Under the pieces are notes generated by a model, which was given only the letters and a program-made list of their open reading frames with translations, searched no databases and had not been told where the DNA came from. Shown piece after piece: positions 17,322 to 25,289 of a stretch of DNA of 51,639 bases (position 1 is its first letter; each line of letters begins with the position of its first letter). The stretch is from Roseburia sp. CAG:10041_57 (GTDB taxonomy: Bacteria > Bacillota > Clostridia > Lachnospirales > Lachnospiraceae): contig MNTL01000075.1 of NCBI GenBank assembly GCA_001916965.1, forward strand, positions 1-51,639, given 5' to 3'. Made by a program: the position numbers and the translations under genes.

Positions 17322-17528
17322 ATGAGAGAAGGAATCCATCCTAATTACTATCAGGCAACTGTTACATGCAACTGCGGTAACACATTCGTAACAGGATCTA
17401 CAAAGCCTGAAATCCACGTTGAAGTTTGTTCAAAATGCCATTCATTCTACACAGGTCAGCAGAAGGCTGCATCAGCTCGTGGACGTATTGATAAGTTCAA
17501 TAAGAAGTACGGCGTAGAAAGCAAATAA
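17322..17528 (+). CDS. rpmE: 50S ribosomal protein L31
   Basis: 68 residues. The protein begins MREGIHPNYYQATVTCNCG and has the zinc-binding cysteines of the C+ form (CNC and CSKC), so it is the zinc-containing L31 rather than the zinc-independent paralogue. I use the ATG at 17322, preceded by GAGAGGTG; the in-frame GTG at 17313 lies inside the ribosome site. It sits in the usual rho-rpmE position and ends in a strong terminator. Confidence 0.97.
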   Translation: MREGIHPNYYQATVTCNCGNTFVTGSTKPEIHVEVCSKCHSFYTGQQKAASARGRIDKFNKKYGVESK

Positions 17529-17539
17529 GAAACGTTCAG

Positions 17540-17575
17540 AAGGTTGAGGTAAGATTTTATCTCAACCTTATTTTT
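17540..17575 (+). terminator. Intrinsic terminator after rpmE
   Basis: 13-bp stem (AAGGTTGAGGTAA with TTATCTCAACCTT, one G:T pair), 4-nt loop, then ATTTTTAG. Confidence 0.9.
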
Positions 17576-17610
17576 AGTTCATAGGATATGTGACAGACTC
17601 GGAGGACTAT

Positions 17611-18606
17611 ATGGCTAAGAAGAAACAAACACATTATTCCGGTATCGGCGGACAGGCTGTATTGGAAGGTGTGATGATGAAGAATAGAGATAAATATGCA
17701 GTGGCTGTACGCAAGCCCAACGGTGAGATTGATGTAGAGGTCGAGGAATACAAGGGCGTATGCGGAGATAAGAAGTTTGCGAAGCTGCCGTTTATCCGTG
17801 GCGTATTTGCTTTTATTGATTCCCTGATACTGGGAATGAAGGTAACGACTTATTCTGCTTCCTTCTATGAGGAAGAGGATGAGAAGCCAAGTAAGACGGA
17901 AGGGAAGCTGGAGAAGCTTCTGGGTAACAAGGCAGATGATATCATGATGACTTTTACCGTGATTTTATCCGTAATCATTGCGGTGGCGCTCTTCATACTC
18001 CTGCCCCTGTTCCTTTCAGACCTGCTTGGTAAATACATCCGCAATGCCAGCGTGATTGCAATTATCGAGGGACTGATCAGAATACTGATTTTCATTGCGT
18101 ACATCGCTGGAATCTCTCTTATGAAAGATATTAAAAGGCTCTATATGTATCATGGGGCAGAACATAAATGTATCAACTGTATTGAAAAAGGCAGACCACT
18201 TACAGTAAAAGACGTAAAGCGAAGCTCCAGACAGCATAAGCGTTGTGGAACAAGCTTCCTGTTATTTGTTGTACTGGTAAGTGTTATTGTATTCTTCTTT
18301 ATCAGAGTGGATAATATGGCACTGAAGCTGATTCTGCGTATCGCACTGGTTCCTGTCATTGCAGGTATTTCCTATGAGATTATCCGCCTGGCAGGCAGAA
18401 GTGATAATGTTCTTGTAAGAATCATATCCGCCCCCGGTATGTGGATGCAGAAGCTTACGACCAAGGAGCCGGATGAAGATATGATTGAAGTAGCAATTGC
18501 TTCTGTAGAAGCAGTCTTTGACTGGAAGACATACTTAAAAGATACCTTCGGATACGAAGTTGATGACAGCTGGCTGCAGGATACAACCACAGCAGAAGAG
18601 CCTTAG
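17611..18606 (+). CDS. yqhQ: DUF1385 membrane protein YqhQ
   Basis: 331 residues with about four to five membrane segments (around 110-132, 150-170, 212-232 and 240-258), and the DUF1385 hallmarks GGQAVLEGVMMKN near the start and YHGAEHKCINC in the middle, then RCGTSFLLFV. The family is widespread in Firmicutes next to prmC/prfA, with no settled function; the conserved His/Cys motif suggests metal binding (inference). GGAGG lies 5 nt before the ATG at 17611; an in-frame GTG at 17590 is less plausible. First gene of yqhQ-prmC-prfA. Confidence 0.9.
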   Translation: MAKKKQTHYSGIGGQAVLEGVMMKNRDKYAVAVRKPNGEIDVEVEEYKGVCGDKKFAKLPFIRGVFAFIDSLILGMKVTTYSASFYEEEDEKPSKTEGKLEKLLGNKADDIMMTFTVILSVIIAVALFILLPLFLSDLLGKYIRNASVIAIIEGLIRILIFIAYIAGISLMKDIKRLYMYHGAEHKCINCIEKGRPLTVKDVKRSSRQHKRCGTSFLLFVVLVSVIVFFFIRVDNMALKLILRIALVPVIAGISYEIIRLAGRSDNVLVRIISAPGMWMQKLTTKEPDEDMIEVAIASVEAVFDWKTYLKDTFGYEVDDSWLQDTTTAEEP

Positions 18607-18619
18607 CAGGGTTATGGAT

Positions 18620-19456
18620 ATGACATACAGGGAATTATATGAATATGGTAGAAAGCAGCTGGAGGATGCAGGAATTGAAGAGGCTGCACTGGATGCCAGA
18701 CTGCTTCTGGAATATATTTGCCATACAGACAGGAATGCGTTGCTGGTTCATGGAGACAGTGTGCGAAATGATCTGGAAGAACAGTTCTATCGTACAGTAA
18801 TAGAGAGAAGAGCACAGAGAATCCCCCTGCAGCACATTACAGGTGAGCAGGAATTCATGGGGCTTACTTTTAAGGTGAATGAGTATGTACTGATTCCAAG
18901 ACAGGATACAGAGATTCTGGTGGAAGAGGCAATGAGATATCTTAGTGATGGTACGCGCATATTGGATATCTGTACCGGCTCCGGATGCATTTTGCTGAGC
19001 CTGTTAAAATACAGCAATGAATGTGAAGGCATGGGCGTGGACATTTCAGAAGATGCACTGGCAGTTGCAAGAGAGAATGCCGGCAGACTTGGGATTCAGG
19101 CAGATTTCAGACAGAGCGACCTCTTAGAGAAGGTAGAAGGCAGGTTCGATATGATCGTATCGAATCCACCCTATATTGAGACTGACGTGATAGAGACTCT
19201 GATGCCTGAGGTCAGGGAACATGAGCCGATGATCGCTCTGGATGGCAAGGCTGATGGGCTGTATTTTTACAGGAAAATAATAGAGCAGTGTCCGGCATAT
19301 ATGACTCGTGGTGCGAGACTGTTCTTTGAAATAGGTTATGACCAGGGCGAAGCAGTAAAAGAACTCATGATACAGAGGGGCTTTATTGAAGTAGAAGTGA
19401 TACAGGACTACGCGAAGCTGGATCGAGTCGTAACCGGTTGCTGGAATATGGCATAA
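18620..19456 (+). CDS. prmC: Peptide chain release factor glutamine N5-methyltransferase
   Basis: 278 residues. PrmC methylates the glutamine of the GGQ motif in RF1 and RF2, using S-adenosylmethionine. The sequence shows the N-terminal helical domain, a RQDTE element (95-99), the SAM-binding DICTGSGCI (116-124) and the catalytic NPPY (182-185). The substrate gene prfA follows directly. Two ATGs lie close together (18614 and 18620); the second has AGGG 8 nt upstream and gives the usual length. Confidence 0.95.
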   Translation: MTYRELYEYGRKQLEDAGIEEAALDARLLLEYICHTDRNALLVHGDSVRNDLEEQFYRTVIERRAQRIPLQHITGEQEFMGLTFKVNEYVLIPRQDTEILVEEAMRYLSDGTRILDICTGSGCILLSLLKYSNECEGMGVDISEDALAVARENAGRLGIQADFRQSDLLEKVEGRFDMIVSNPPYIETDVIETLMPEVREHEPMIALDGKADGLYFYRKIIEQCPAYMTRGARLFFEIGYDQGEAVKELMIQRGFIEVEVIQDYAKLDRVVTGCWNMA

Positions 19457-19535
19457 ATATAGATACGCACATAGCAGACCAGTGTCTGTGCAGGTGATTG
19501 ACAAGGTTAATATTTGGAAAGGCATGGTAATAGAG

Positions 19536-20612
19536 ATGTTTGATAAGTTAGATGATTTGATTGCCCGTTATGAAGAAATCATGAACGAGCTTCATGAGCC
19601 TACAGTAGCAGATAATCAGGCAAGATTCCGCTCTCTGATGAAAGAGCAGAGCAACCTGCAGCCTATTGTAGAAGCTTATACAGAATATAAGAAATGCAAA
19701 GAGACCGTAGAAGATTCCCTCTCTATGCTGGAATCTGAAAATGACGAAGAAATGCGTGAAATGCTCAAGGAAGAACTCAATGATGCCAAGAAGCGCATTG
19801 AAGAATTAGAGCAGCAGTTAAAGATTCTTCTTCTGCCTAAGGACCCTAACGATGATAAGAACGTAATCGTGGAGATTCGTGCGGGCGCAGGCGGAGACGA
19901 AGCAGCATTGTTCGCAGCAGAAATCTACCGTATGTATGTACATTATGCAGAGAGCCGCCGTTGGAAGGTGGAGACGATGGAAGTCGAGGAAATCGGTATT
20001 GGTGGTATGAAGAGCGTTACATTCATGATCAGTGGACAGGGCGCATATTCTGTAATGAAGTATGAATCCGGTGTACACCGTGTACAGCGTGTTCCTGAGA
20101 CAGAGTCCGGCGGACGTATCCATACTTCTACAATCAGCGTAGCCGTTATGCCGGAAGTTGATGAAGATATTGACATTAAGATTGAAGATAAGGATATCCG
20201 TATTGATGTAATGCGTGCATCCGGTAATGGTGGACAGTGTGTCAACACCACAGACTCCGCTGTACGACTGACTCACTACCCTACAGGTATTGTGGTATAC
20301 AGCCAGACTGAGAAATCCCAGTTACAGAATAAGGCTAAGGCTTTCGCCCTTCTGCGTGCCAAGCTGTATGATATCGAGCAGCAGCAGAGACATGATGCAG
20401 AAGCAGAGATGCGTAGAAGCCAGATTGGTACAGGCGATCGTTCTGAGAAGATCAGAACCTATAATTTCCCTCAGGGACGTGTTACTGACCACAGAATCAA
20501 CCTGACCCTGTATAAGCTGGATAAGATTATGAATGGTGATATCCAGGAAATCATTGATGCCTGCATCGCAGCCGACCAGGCAGCTAAACTGGCGAAGATG
20601 AATGAGAACTAA
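19536..20612 (+). CDS. prfA: Peptide chain release factor 1
   Basis: 358 residues, full-length RF1, recognising UAA and UAG. It has the tripeptide anticodon in the form PET (RVPETESGGRIHTST), and the catalytic GGQ in SGNGGQCVNTTDSAVR. The N-terminal domain begins MFDKLDDLIARYEEIM. The GAGATG context gives only a weak ribosome site, but upstream codons in the same frame have none. The gene ends in a strong terminator at 20659. Confidence 0.97.
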   Translation: MFDKLDDLIARYEEIMNELHEPTVADNQARFRSLMKEQSNLQPIVEAYTEYKKCKETVEDSLSMLESENDEEMREMLKEELNDAKKRIEELEQQLKILLLPKDPNDDKNVIVEIRAGAGGDEAALFAAEIYRMYVHYAESRRWKVETMEVEEIGIGGMKSVTFMISGQGAYSVMKYESGVHRVQRVPETESGGRIHTSTISVAVMPEVDEDIDIKIEDKDIRIDVMRASGNGGQCVNTTDSAVRLTHYPTGIVVYSQTEKSQLQNKAKAFALLRAKLYDIEQQQRHDAEAEMRRSQIGTGDRSEKIRTYNFPQGRVTDHRINLTLYKLDKIMNGDIQEIIDACIAADQAAKLAKMNEN

Positions 20613-20658
20613 ACTGTATAGAAATATAAGAGAAACGGTCATGGCAGTGTGATATGAG

Positions 20659-20695
20659 CCCTCCTTACTGGACAACCAGTAAGGAGGGTATTTTT
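20659..20695 (+). terminator. Intrinsic terminator after prfA
   Basis: Perfect 13-bp stem (CCCTCCTTACTGG and complement) with loop ACAA, followed by TATTTTTAT. Confidence 0.95.
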
Positions 20696-20759
20696 ATGCG
20701 CTATAGTCAAGAAATTATGCTATAAAGCTCATGTGGTAATTTTTTTTATATGATTTTGA

Positions 20760-20877
20760 GTAACTATTCAGAGCCATGCAAATTAAGGCAGAATATGCTT
20801 GTTTACAAGCATATTTGACTCAATTTATATGGCGAAGTAACCACATGAGCAAAAGAAATGGGGTTCTGAATAGTTAC
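20760..20877. mobile_element. MITE-like element, copy A, with 8-bp target duplication
   Basis: 118-bp non-coding element bounded by 16-nt terminal inverted repeats (GTAACTATTCAGAGCC and GGTTCTGAATAGTTAC, 15 of 16 complementary). The exact 8-mer GATTTTGA flanks it on both sides (20752-20759 and 20878-20885), as expected for a target-site duplication. The interior contains a perfect 9-bp hairpin (ATATGCTTG/CAAGCATAT). A related element lies at 35925. No transposase is encoded, so it must be moved by a full element elsewhere. The 20613-20953 gap otherwise holds only the prfA terminator and a promoter. Confidence 0.8.
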
Positions 20878-20897
20878 GATTTTGATAAATAAGAAGA

Positions 20898-20925
20898 TTG
20901 GAAAAGGACATAATTGTGGTATAAT
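20898..20925 (+). promoter_or_regulatory. Sigma-A promoter for the YefM-like antitoxin
   Basis: TTGGAA (20898-20903), 16-nt spacer, TATAAT (20920-20925), 28 nt before the start codon and 20 nt after the right end of the MITE. Confidence 0.65.
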
Positions 20926-20953
20926 TAGACTATAAATAGAGGAGGTATCTATT

Positions 20954-21214
20954 ATGCCACATATAATTCCAATTAAAGATTTGAAAAATACATCAGAGAT
21001 ATCTGATATGTGCCACAAGACAGAGGAACCAATTTATGTTACTAAAAATGGCTATGGCGATATGGTAATTATGAGTATGGAGACTTATGAGTCAACCATG
21101 AAATACATTGCTATGTATAGAGATATAGAGATATCTGAAAAACAGATAGAAGCAGGTCAAGTAAAGGATGCCAGAGCAGCCCTTAGAGAAACGAGAGCAA
21201 AATATGGCTTATAA
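20954..21214 (+). CDS. Phd/YefM-family antitoxin
   Basis: 86 residues. The N-terminal half (IPIKDLKNTSEISDMCHKTE, then PIYVTKNGYGDMVIMSMETYE) is a standard Phd/YefM DNA-binding and dimerisation domain; the C-terminal helix would neutralise the toxin and is acidic. The antitoxin binds its own promoter in this family. AGGAGGT lies 8 nt upstream of the ATG. The toxin frame overlaps its stop but is cut after 21 codons, so this is an orphan antitoxin here. Confidence 0.88.
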   Translation: MPHIIPIKDLKNTSEISDMCHKTEEPIYVTKNGYGDMVIMSMETYESTMKYIAMYRDIEISEKQIEAGQVKDARAALRETRAKYGL

Positions 21215-21269
21215 ATTAAAGGTTACAGAACATGTCCATGAATTACTTGATAATCTTGTGTATCATTAA
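21204..21269 (+). pseudogene. Truncated RelE/ParE-type toxin remnant
   Basis: A 21-codon frame starts inside the antitoxin's last codons (ATGGCTTATAA overlap, typical of type II toxin-antitoxin pairs). Its product, MAYKLKVTEHVHELLDNLVY plus His, matches the N-terminus of RelE/ParE toxins and then stops. The remaining 70 or so residues are missing; the following 100 nt show no continuation in any frame. It appears to be a deletion that removed the toxin and left the antitoxin. Confidence 0.72.
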
Positions 21270-21317
21270 TTCTCTTGAAATATTCACAAAATTTCAAACA
21301 TTAGCTATAAAAATAGG

Positions 21318-21346
21318 TTGTATTTATCCTATAATTTACATATAAT
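21318..21346 (+). promoter_or_regulatory. Sigma-A promoter for phd-doc
   Basis: TTGTAT (21318-21323), 17-nt spacer, TATAAT (21341-21346). The antitoxin start codon is 25 nt downstream. Confidence 0.75.
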
Positions 21347-21370
21347 ATAGTTTAAAGTGAGGTGTATAGT

Positions 21371-21613
21371 ATGACAATAGATACAAATACAATGATTTCT
21401 ATAACAGAAGCTAATCAGAATTTCTCAAAGGTTGCCAAAGTTGTTGATGAGCATGGCACAGCAGTGATCCTTAAAAACAATGTACCAAGATATCTCGTAA
21501 TTGATTTTAGCAAAGCGGAGCAGGAAAAAATAGCATCCACAGAGGACGTATTTGCTATATCAGAGCGTCTTATTAAGCAGAATATGGAGGCTTATGAGGT
21601 ACTTGCCAAATGA
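21371..21613 (+). CDS. phd: Phd-family antitoxin
   Basis: 80 residues, Phd/YefM fold (ISITEANQNFSKVAKVVDEH, then GTAVILKNNVPRYLVIDF), with a C-terminal acidic helix for toxin binding. It is the antitoxin for the Doc-like toxin whose start overlaps its stop by 4 nt (ATGA), and it likely represses the operon. The ATG at 21371 has GAGGTG 6 nt upstream; an in-frame ATG at 21362 lies inside that site. It is distinct from the antitoxin 400 bp upstream: sequence similarity is confined to the fold. Confidence 0.9.
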   Translation: MTIDTNTMISITEANQNFSKVAKVVDEHGTAVILKNNVPRYLVIDFSKAEQEKIASTEDVFAISERLIKQNMEAYEVLAK

Positions 21614-21963
21614 TAAGATTAAGCAAAGAACAGGTCGTTTTACTTCATGAAAGACTGATTGAAATTACTGGTGGTAGTAATGGTATTCGTGATGATGGTA
21701 TGCTTGAATCAGCACTTGCTAATCCATTTCAATCGTTTGGAGATGAAGAATTATATCCAAGTGTACAGGCAAAAGCAGCACAGTTATGCTTTGGAATTGT
21801 AAAGAATCATCCGATGGTTGATGGAAACAAACGTTTAGGTACTCATGTGATGTTGGTATTTTTAACATTAAATGGCTATGAGCTTTCATATACACAAAAA
21901 GAACTAAGCGATACAATCCTTGATTTAGCAGCTGGCAAAATAGATGTTGTGCTATGTGGATAG
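21610..21963 (+). CDS. doc: Doc-type Fic toxin
   Basis: 117 residues. The Fic-fold catalytic loop is HPMVDGNKRLG, with lysine in place of the second glycine of classical Fic, which is the hallmark of Doc. Doc phosphorylates elongation factor Tu and blocks translation (family knowledge). The N-terminal IRDDGMLESALANPFQSF motif is typical. The C-terminus ends AGKIDVVLCG, somewhat early: the family often continues with a Trp-containing helix, and an alternative frame just after the stop reads WIGLYIAKNRG, so a small frameshift at the end is possible. Most of the active site is intact. Confidence 0.9.
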   Translation: MIRLSKEQVVLLHERLIEITGGSNGIRDDGMLESALANPFQSFGDEELYPSVQAKAAQLCFGIVKNHPMVDGNKRLGTHVMLVFLTLNGYELSYTQKELSDTILDLAAGKIDVVLCG

Positions 21964-22039
21964 GGCTTTATATTGCAAAGAATAGAGGATAAGAGGGAAT
22001 ATATTATTGTAAAAAATAGACTAAAAATGAGGTGATCTT

Positions 22040-23722
22040 GTGAAAAACTTGCAAGAAGCTATAAAAATAGGTGAATCAATTAACATAGAATTCAAATCAT
22101 GGATAAAGACTAATAATATGCGCGAAAGAATTTCTCTTGTCGTTGATGAGTTGATTGCATTTGTTAATTGCAAGGGCGGAACTGTATATTTAGGTGTTGA
22201 AGATGATGGTGAAGTTACAGGCTGTACTGGCAAATATGATTTACAGTCTATTCAAGAAGCTATATACGATAAAACGAGTCCTCATATGTTTACAGAAATT
22301 GAAGAAATCAAATATGAAGAAAAAACGGTAATAGCAATTTCTGTAGAAAAGGATGGTAAGACATATACAACAGCGGATGGAAGATGTCTTAAAAGACTTG
22401 GAAAGAATTCTAAGCCTTTTTATTCTGATGAAATGGCACATGTGTATACAATAGCAAATACTAACGATTTTTCATCACAGATTATAGCTGAGAGTTCGAT
22501 TAATGATATTAACCTTATGGTAGTATACTCTTTAAAAGAAAAACTCAGACTTCGTGATTCAGCATCAACTTTACCGGATTTGGAGGATATGGCATTTTTA
22601 AAAGATCTGAAACTGATTGTGGATGAGGGGGGACAGATTAAATTGACCATAGCAGGGCTGCTGTTTATTGGAAAGGACGTTTCTATTCAGCGTTTGTTGC
22701 CACAGGCAGAGGTTATATATTTGCAATATGGAAAAGGTAATCTTGAAGAGTATAATGCACGAATTGATATGAAACAGCCAATTACAACAGTGTTGGATAG
22801 ACTTACAGAGAAAATTCAAAATGATAATAAAATTGTATCAGTCCAGATAGGTTTATATAGATTAGAGGTATCTGAGTATTCAGAGAAGGTATTTCAGGAA
22901 GCTCTACTTAATGCCCTTTCACATAGGGATTATCAGCAACAGGGTGCAGTATATGTTAAACATTATCCAGATAAGATTGTAATTGAAAATCCAGGTGGAT
23001 TCTTGGATGGTATAACAGCAGACAATATTATTACACATCCATCATCACCGCGAAACAAACTTATTGCTGAAACTTTGCAGAATTTGAGATATGTGCAGCG
23101 TACAGGACAGGGTGTAGACATTATTTATAAGGAAATGGTAACTATGGGAAAACCATATCCGGTATACAGGGTGTTTAATGATGCAGTACAACTTACAATA
23201 GGCAATGTAATGGAAGATCCTGATTTTGTTAAATTTGTTGTTAGTGAGCAGGATTCCAAGCAAATCACATTTTCGCTTGCTCAATTAATGGTGTTAAGAT
23301 ATACTGCTGAAAATAGGAAAATTAAATTGGCGGATGTTCAAAAAATTGCTCAGATAAGTGATATAGAGGCAAAGAAATGTTGCTCTGACCTGATGAATTT
23401 TGGTTTAATTGAACTTGTTGGAAAAGAGTATATGCTTACAGCAAGAGTATATGAAGCTATAAAGTCCGACGTTGAATATACACGAGATAGAGTCGTGCAG
23501 TACATTAAGGCTAAGGATATGATTACCGAATATTTGGAGCGGAATAATGCAATTAATAATGGTACTGTCAGAGAATTATGTGGTTTTACTAAACAGCAGG
23601 CTAGAACAACACTTAGCAAAATGATTGATGAAGATATAATTTTAAAAGTAGGAAATGGTCGTGCCACAAAGTATGAGTTAAGAAATCGAGTGGCACTCGA
23701 AAAACACTCGATTAATATATAA
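22040..23722 (+). CDS. AlbA_2/Schlafen-type ATP-binding regulator
   Basis: 560 residues with a GTG start (GAGGTG 5 nt upstream). Residues 10-125 are an AlbA_2 (Schlafen-like divergent AAA) domain (ESINIEFKSW, IAFVNCKGGTVYLGVEDDG). Residues 240-400 are the HATPase_c_4 region (FQEALLNALSHRDYQQQGAV, then ENPGGFLDGI, RYVQRTGQGVDIIYKEM). Residues 425-550 contain winged-helix-like DNA-binding segments. Such proteins are usually annotated as putative transcriptional regulators and are common in accessory and toxin-antitoxin islands; their targets are mostly unknown. The last codons are built from TCGAGTG repeats that continue downstream. It is AT-rich compared with the housekeeping genes. Confidence 0.85.
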   Translation: MKNLQEAIKIGESINIEFKSWIKTNNMRERISLVVDELIAFVNCKGGTVYLGVEDDGEVTGCTGKYDLQSIQEAIYDKTSPHMFTEIEEIKYEEKTVIAISVEKDGKTYTTADGRCLKRLGKNSKPFYSDEMAHVYTIANTNDFSSQIIAESSINDINLMVVYSLKEKLRLRDSASTLPDLEDMAFLKDLKLIVDEGGQIKLTIAGLLFIGKDVSIQRLLPQAEVIYLQYGKGNLEEYNARIDMKQPITTVLDRLTEKIQNDNKIVSVQIGLYRLEVSEYSEKVFQEALLNALSHRDYQQQGAVYVKHYPDKIVIENPGGFLDGITADNIITHPSSPRNKLIAETLQNLRYVQRTGQGVDIIYKEMVTMGKPYPVYRVFNDAVQLTIGNVMEDPDFVKFVVSEQDSKQITFSLAQLMVLRYTAENRKIKLADVQKIAQISDIEAKKCCSDLMNFGLIELVGKEYMLTARVYEAIKSDVEYTRDRVVQYIKAKDMITEYLERNNAINNGTVRELCGFTKQQARTTLSKMIDEDIILKVGNGRATKYELRNRVALEKHSINI

Positions 23723-23835
23723 GTTTTATGATAAAGTATTATTCTTGAAAAGCGGCTAATTGAAGGAAATATACACAGTGATAAATCGAGTGATAAATCG
23801 AGTGCTACTCGATTATCACTCGATTTATCACTCGA
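23686..23835. repeat. TCGAGTG heptamer inverted-repeat array
   Basis: Eight copies of a heptamer in mixed orientation. Within the end of the AlbA_2 gene: TCGAGTG at 23686, CACTCGA at 23694 and 23705, the first two forming a perfect 15-nt palindrome. Downstream: TCGAGTG at 23786 and 23798, TACTCGA (one change) at 23806, and CACTCGA at 23817 and 23829. Copies in the second cluster are spaced by exactly 12 nt (one spacing by 11). Positions 23786-23804 and 23817-23835 are perfect 19-bp inverted repeats with a 12-nt centre. It may be an operator array, a binding site for the adjacent regulator, or an RNA hairpin. Confidence 0.85.
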
Positions 23836-23849
23836 AAAGTTGAATGTGG

Positions 23850-23878
23850 AGATTGTCGACACAGCGTGTCAACAATCT
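23850..23878. terminator. Strong hairpin downstream of the heptamer array
   Basis: AGATTGTCGACAC, loop AGC, and its complement with a single C:A mismatch (13-nt arms). No T-run follows, so whether it terminates transcription is uncertain; it may mark the boundary of the accessory block. Confidence 0.5.
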
Positions 23879-23944
23879 AAGATCATAGAACTTTATTACG
23901 GGTTCAAGATGAGATAAGAAAATTTTAACTAAGAGGGAGTATCA

Positions 23945-25204
23945 ATGAGTTACAAGGCAATGGATGGAACCAGACAGTGGGATGGAAGCAAGAAAGTACC
24001 AGAAGAGAGAATGGCAATGAAGATGCAGAGCTTTGCGCGGACGGGAATAACGCCGGACATTGCAGGGGCAGACCTGTCTTATGCGTTAAAGCTGCAATAT
24101 GCCAGGTGGAAAGCTAAGGGATTAAGGACTACCATGGAAATCACTCCAGCTGAATACACAATGCCGCAATCGCGTTCAAAGAATACTTTCTGGAGTGATG
24201 AGAAATATACGCATGAGAGAAGAATGCACATGGCAAATTTATCACAGAAATACTATAAGGGTGATAAATGCATAGATACACAGGAAAGCCAGATTGCAAT
24301 CAATGCAATCGTAACGGATACGACAGTAGAGACCAGTGCAGTAGAAAGTGACTATTATTGTTGCCCATCCTGCGGTGCTATCAGCAGAATTAAGGAATTA
24401 ATGACAGGATGTCCATATTGTCAGACCAAATTTCAGATATCGGATTTGTTCCCTAAGGTTACGAACTTCTATTTTTATGATGATGATTCCTCACAGGTTA
24501 AGAAAATAAAGAATATAGGTATCGCAGCCGGTATAGTTATTTTCTTTCTGGCTGTAATCTGCAGCATGTTGAACGTAGAACATTTTAATGTAATGAATAT
24601 CGTGGGAGCAGTGGCAGGTGGAGCCTTTGGAGGATATGCAGTATTTGCATTTTCTACAATAGGATATGGAATCTGTAAGGGAATGCAAGGTGTTGGTGAA
24701 GTTGTCGGCTCCAGGAAAGCAGAAAGAAAAATAGAAAAGAAATTGAAATCCTTAGATAGTACCTTCTCCTATAAATTATTTGAAGGACAACTTATTTCAT
24801 TCCTGAAAATGACACTTTTTTCAGATGATACACGTAATCTTGCTTGTTTTGAAGGTACTTATGTCCCTGAAAAATACAAGGATTTAATAGATATGAACTA
24901 TCATGGAACAGTAGCCTTGAAAAGCATGGAAACAACTGGTAATATTGTAAAACTTAATATGAAAGTGTTCCTTCGTAACACGTATTGTAAAAATAACAAA
25001 ATCAAAATAAAAGATGAAGAAATCCCAATCCAGGTGGCGAAGAATATCTCTACCCCTACCAAAGCCGGATTTTCCATCAGACGATCCCAATGCAAGAACT
25101 GTGGAGGCAGCTTCGATGCCACCCATCAAAGGATTTGCCCTTACTGTCAGACAGTGTATGATATGAAAGATGAAGACTGGGTAATAATCAATATAGGAGA
25201 ATAA
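23945..25204 (+). CDS. Membrane protein with two zinc ribbons
   Basis: 419 residues. A soluble N-terminal segment (1-135) is followed by a CxxC zinc ribbon (CPSC 140-143, CPYC 156-159), two membrane segments (about 191-209 and 216-240), a soluble domain of about 140 residues resembling Tim44-like or unknown folds, and a second zinc ribbon at the C-terminus (CKNC and CPYC). The C-terminal ribbon seems to be a near copy of the first in layout. I do not recognise a named family. The ribbons flank the hydrophobic hairpin, so both soluble parts likely lie on the same, cytoplasmic, side. The start has GAGGG about 8 nt upstream. It is monocistronic. Confidence 0.75.
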   Translation: MSYKAMDGTRQWDGSKKVPEERMAMKMQSFARTGITPDIAGADLSYALKLQYARWKAKGLRTTMEITPAEYTMPQSRSKNTFWSDEKYTHERRMHMANLSQKYYKGDKCIDTQESQIAINAIVTDTTVETSAVESDYYCCPSCGAISRIKELMTGCPYCQTKFQISDLFPKVTNFYFYDDDSSQVKKIKNIGIAAGIVIFFLAVICSMLNVEHFNVMNIVGAVAGGAFGGYAVFAFSTIGYGICKGMQGVGEVVGSRKAERKIEKKLKSLDSTFSYKLFEGQLISFLKMTLFSDDTRNLACFEGTYVPEKYKDLIDMNYHGTVALKSMETTGNIVKLNMKVFLRNTYCKNNKIKIKDEEIPIQVAKNISTPTKAGFSIRRSQCKNCGGSFDATHQRICPYCQTVYDMKDEDWVIINIGE

Positions 25205-25225
25205 AGGTTCCTGTATTCCTTAAAG

Positions 25226-25254
25226 TGGACATTGTCCATTTTGTATGCTATACT
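25226..25254 (+). promoter_or_regulatory. Promoter with palindromic operator before the ABC transporter
   Basis: TGGACA (25226-25231), 17-nt spacer, TATACT (25249-25254). The -35 hexamer is the left half of a perfect 13-nt palindrome TGGACATTGTCCA (25226-25238), which suggests repression at the -35 by a dimeric regulator. Confidence 0.55.
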
Positions 25255-25289
25255 CTCTTTTGTATAAATATTCAGAATCGAGGTATAAC

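Noticed and set aside
23686..23835. CRISPR-like short repeats
   Set aside because: Units are only 7 nt, in both orientations, with spacers of 4-5 nt and no cas genes nearby.
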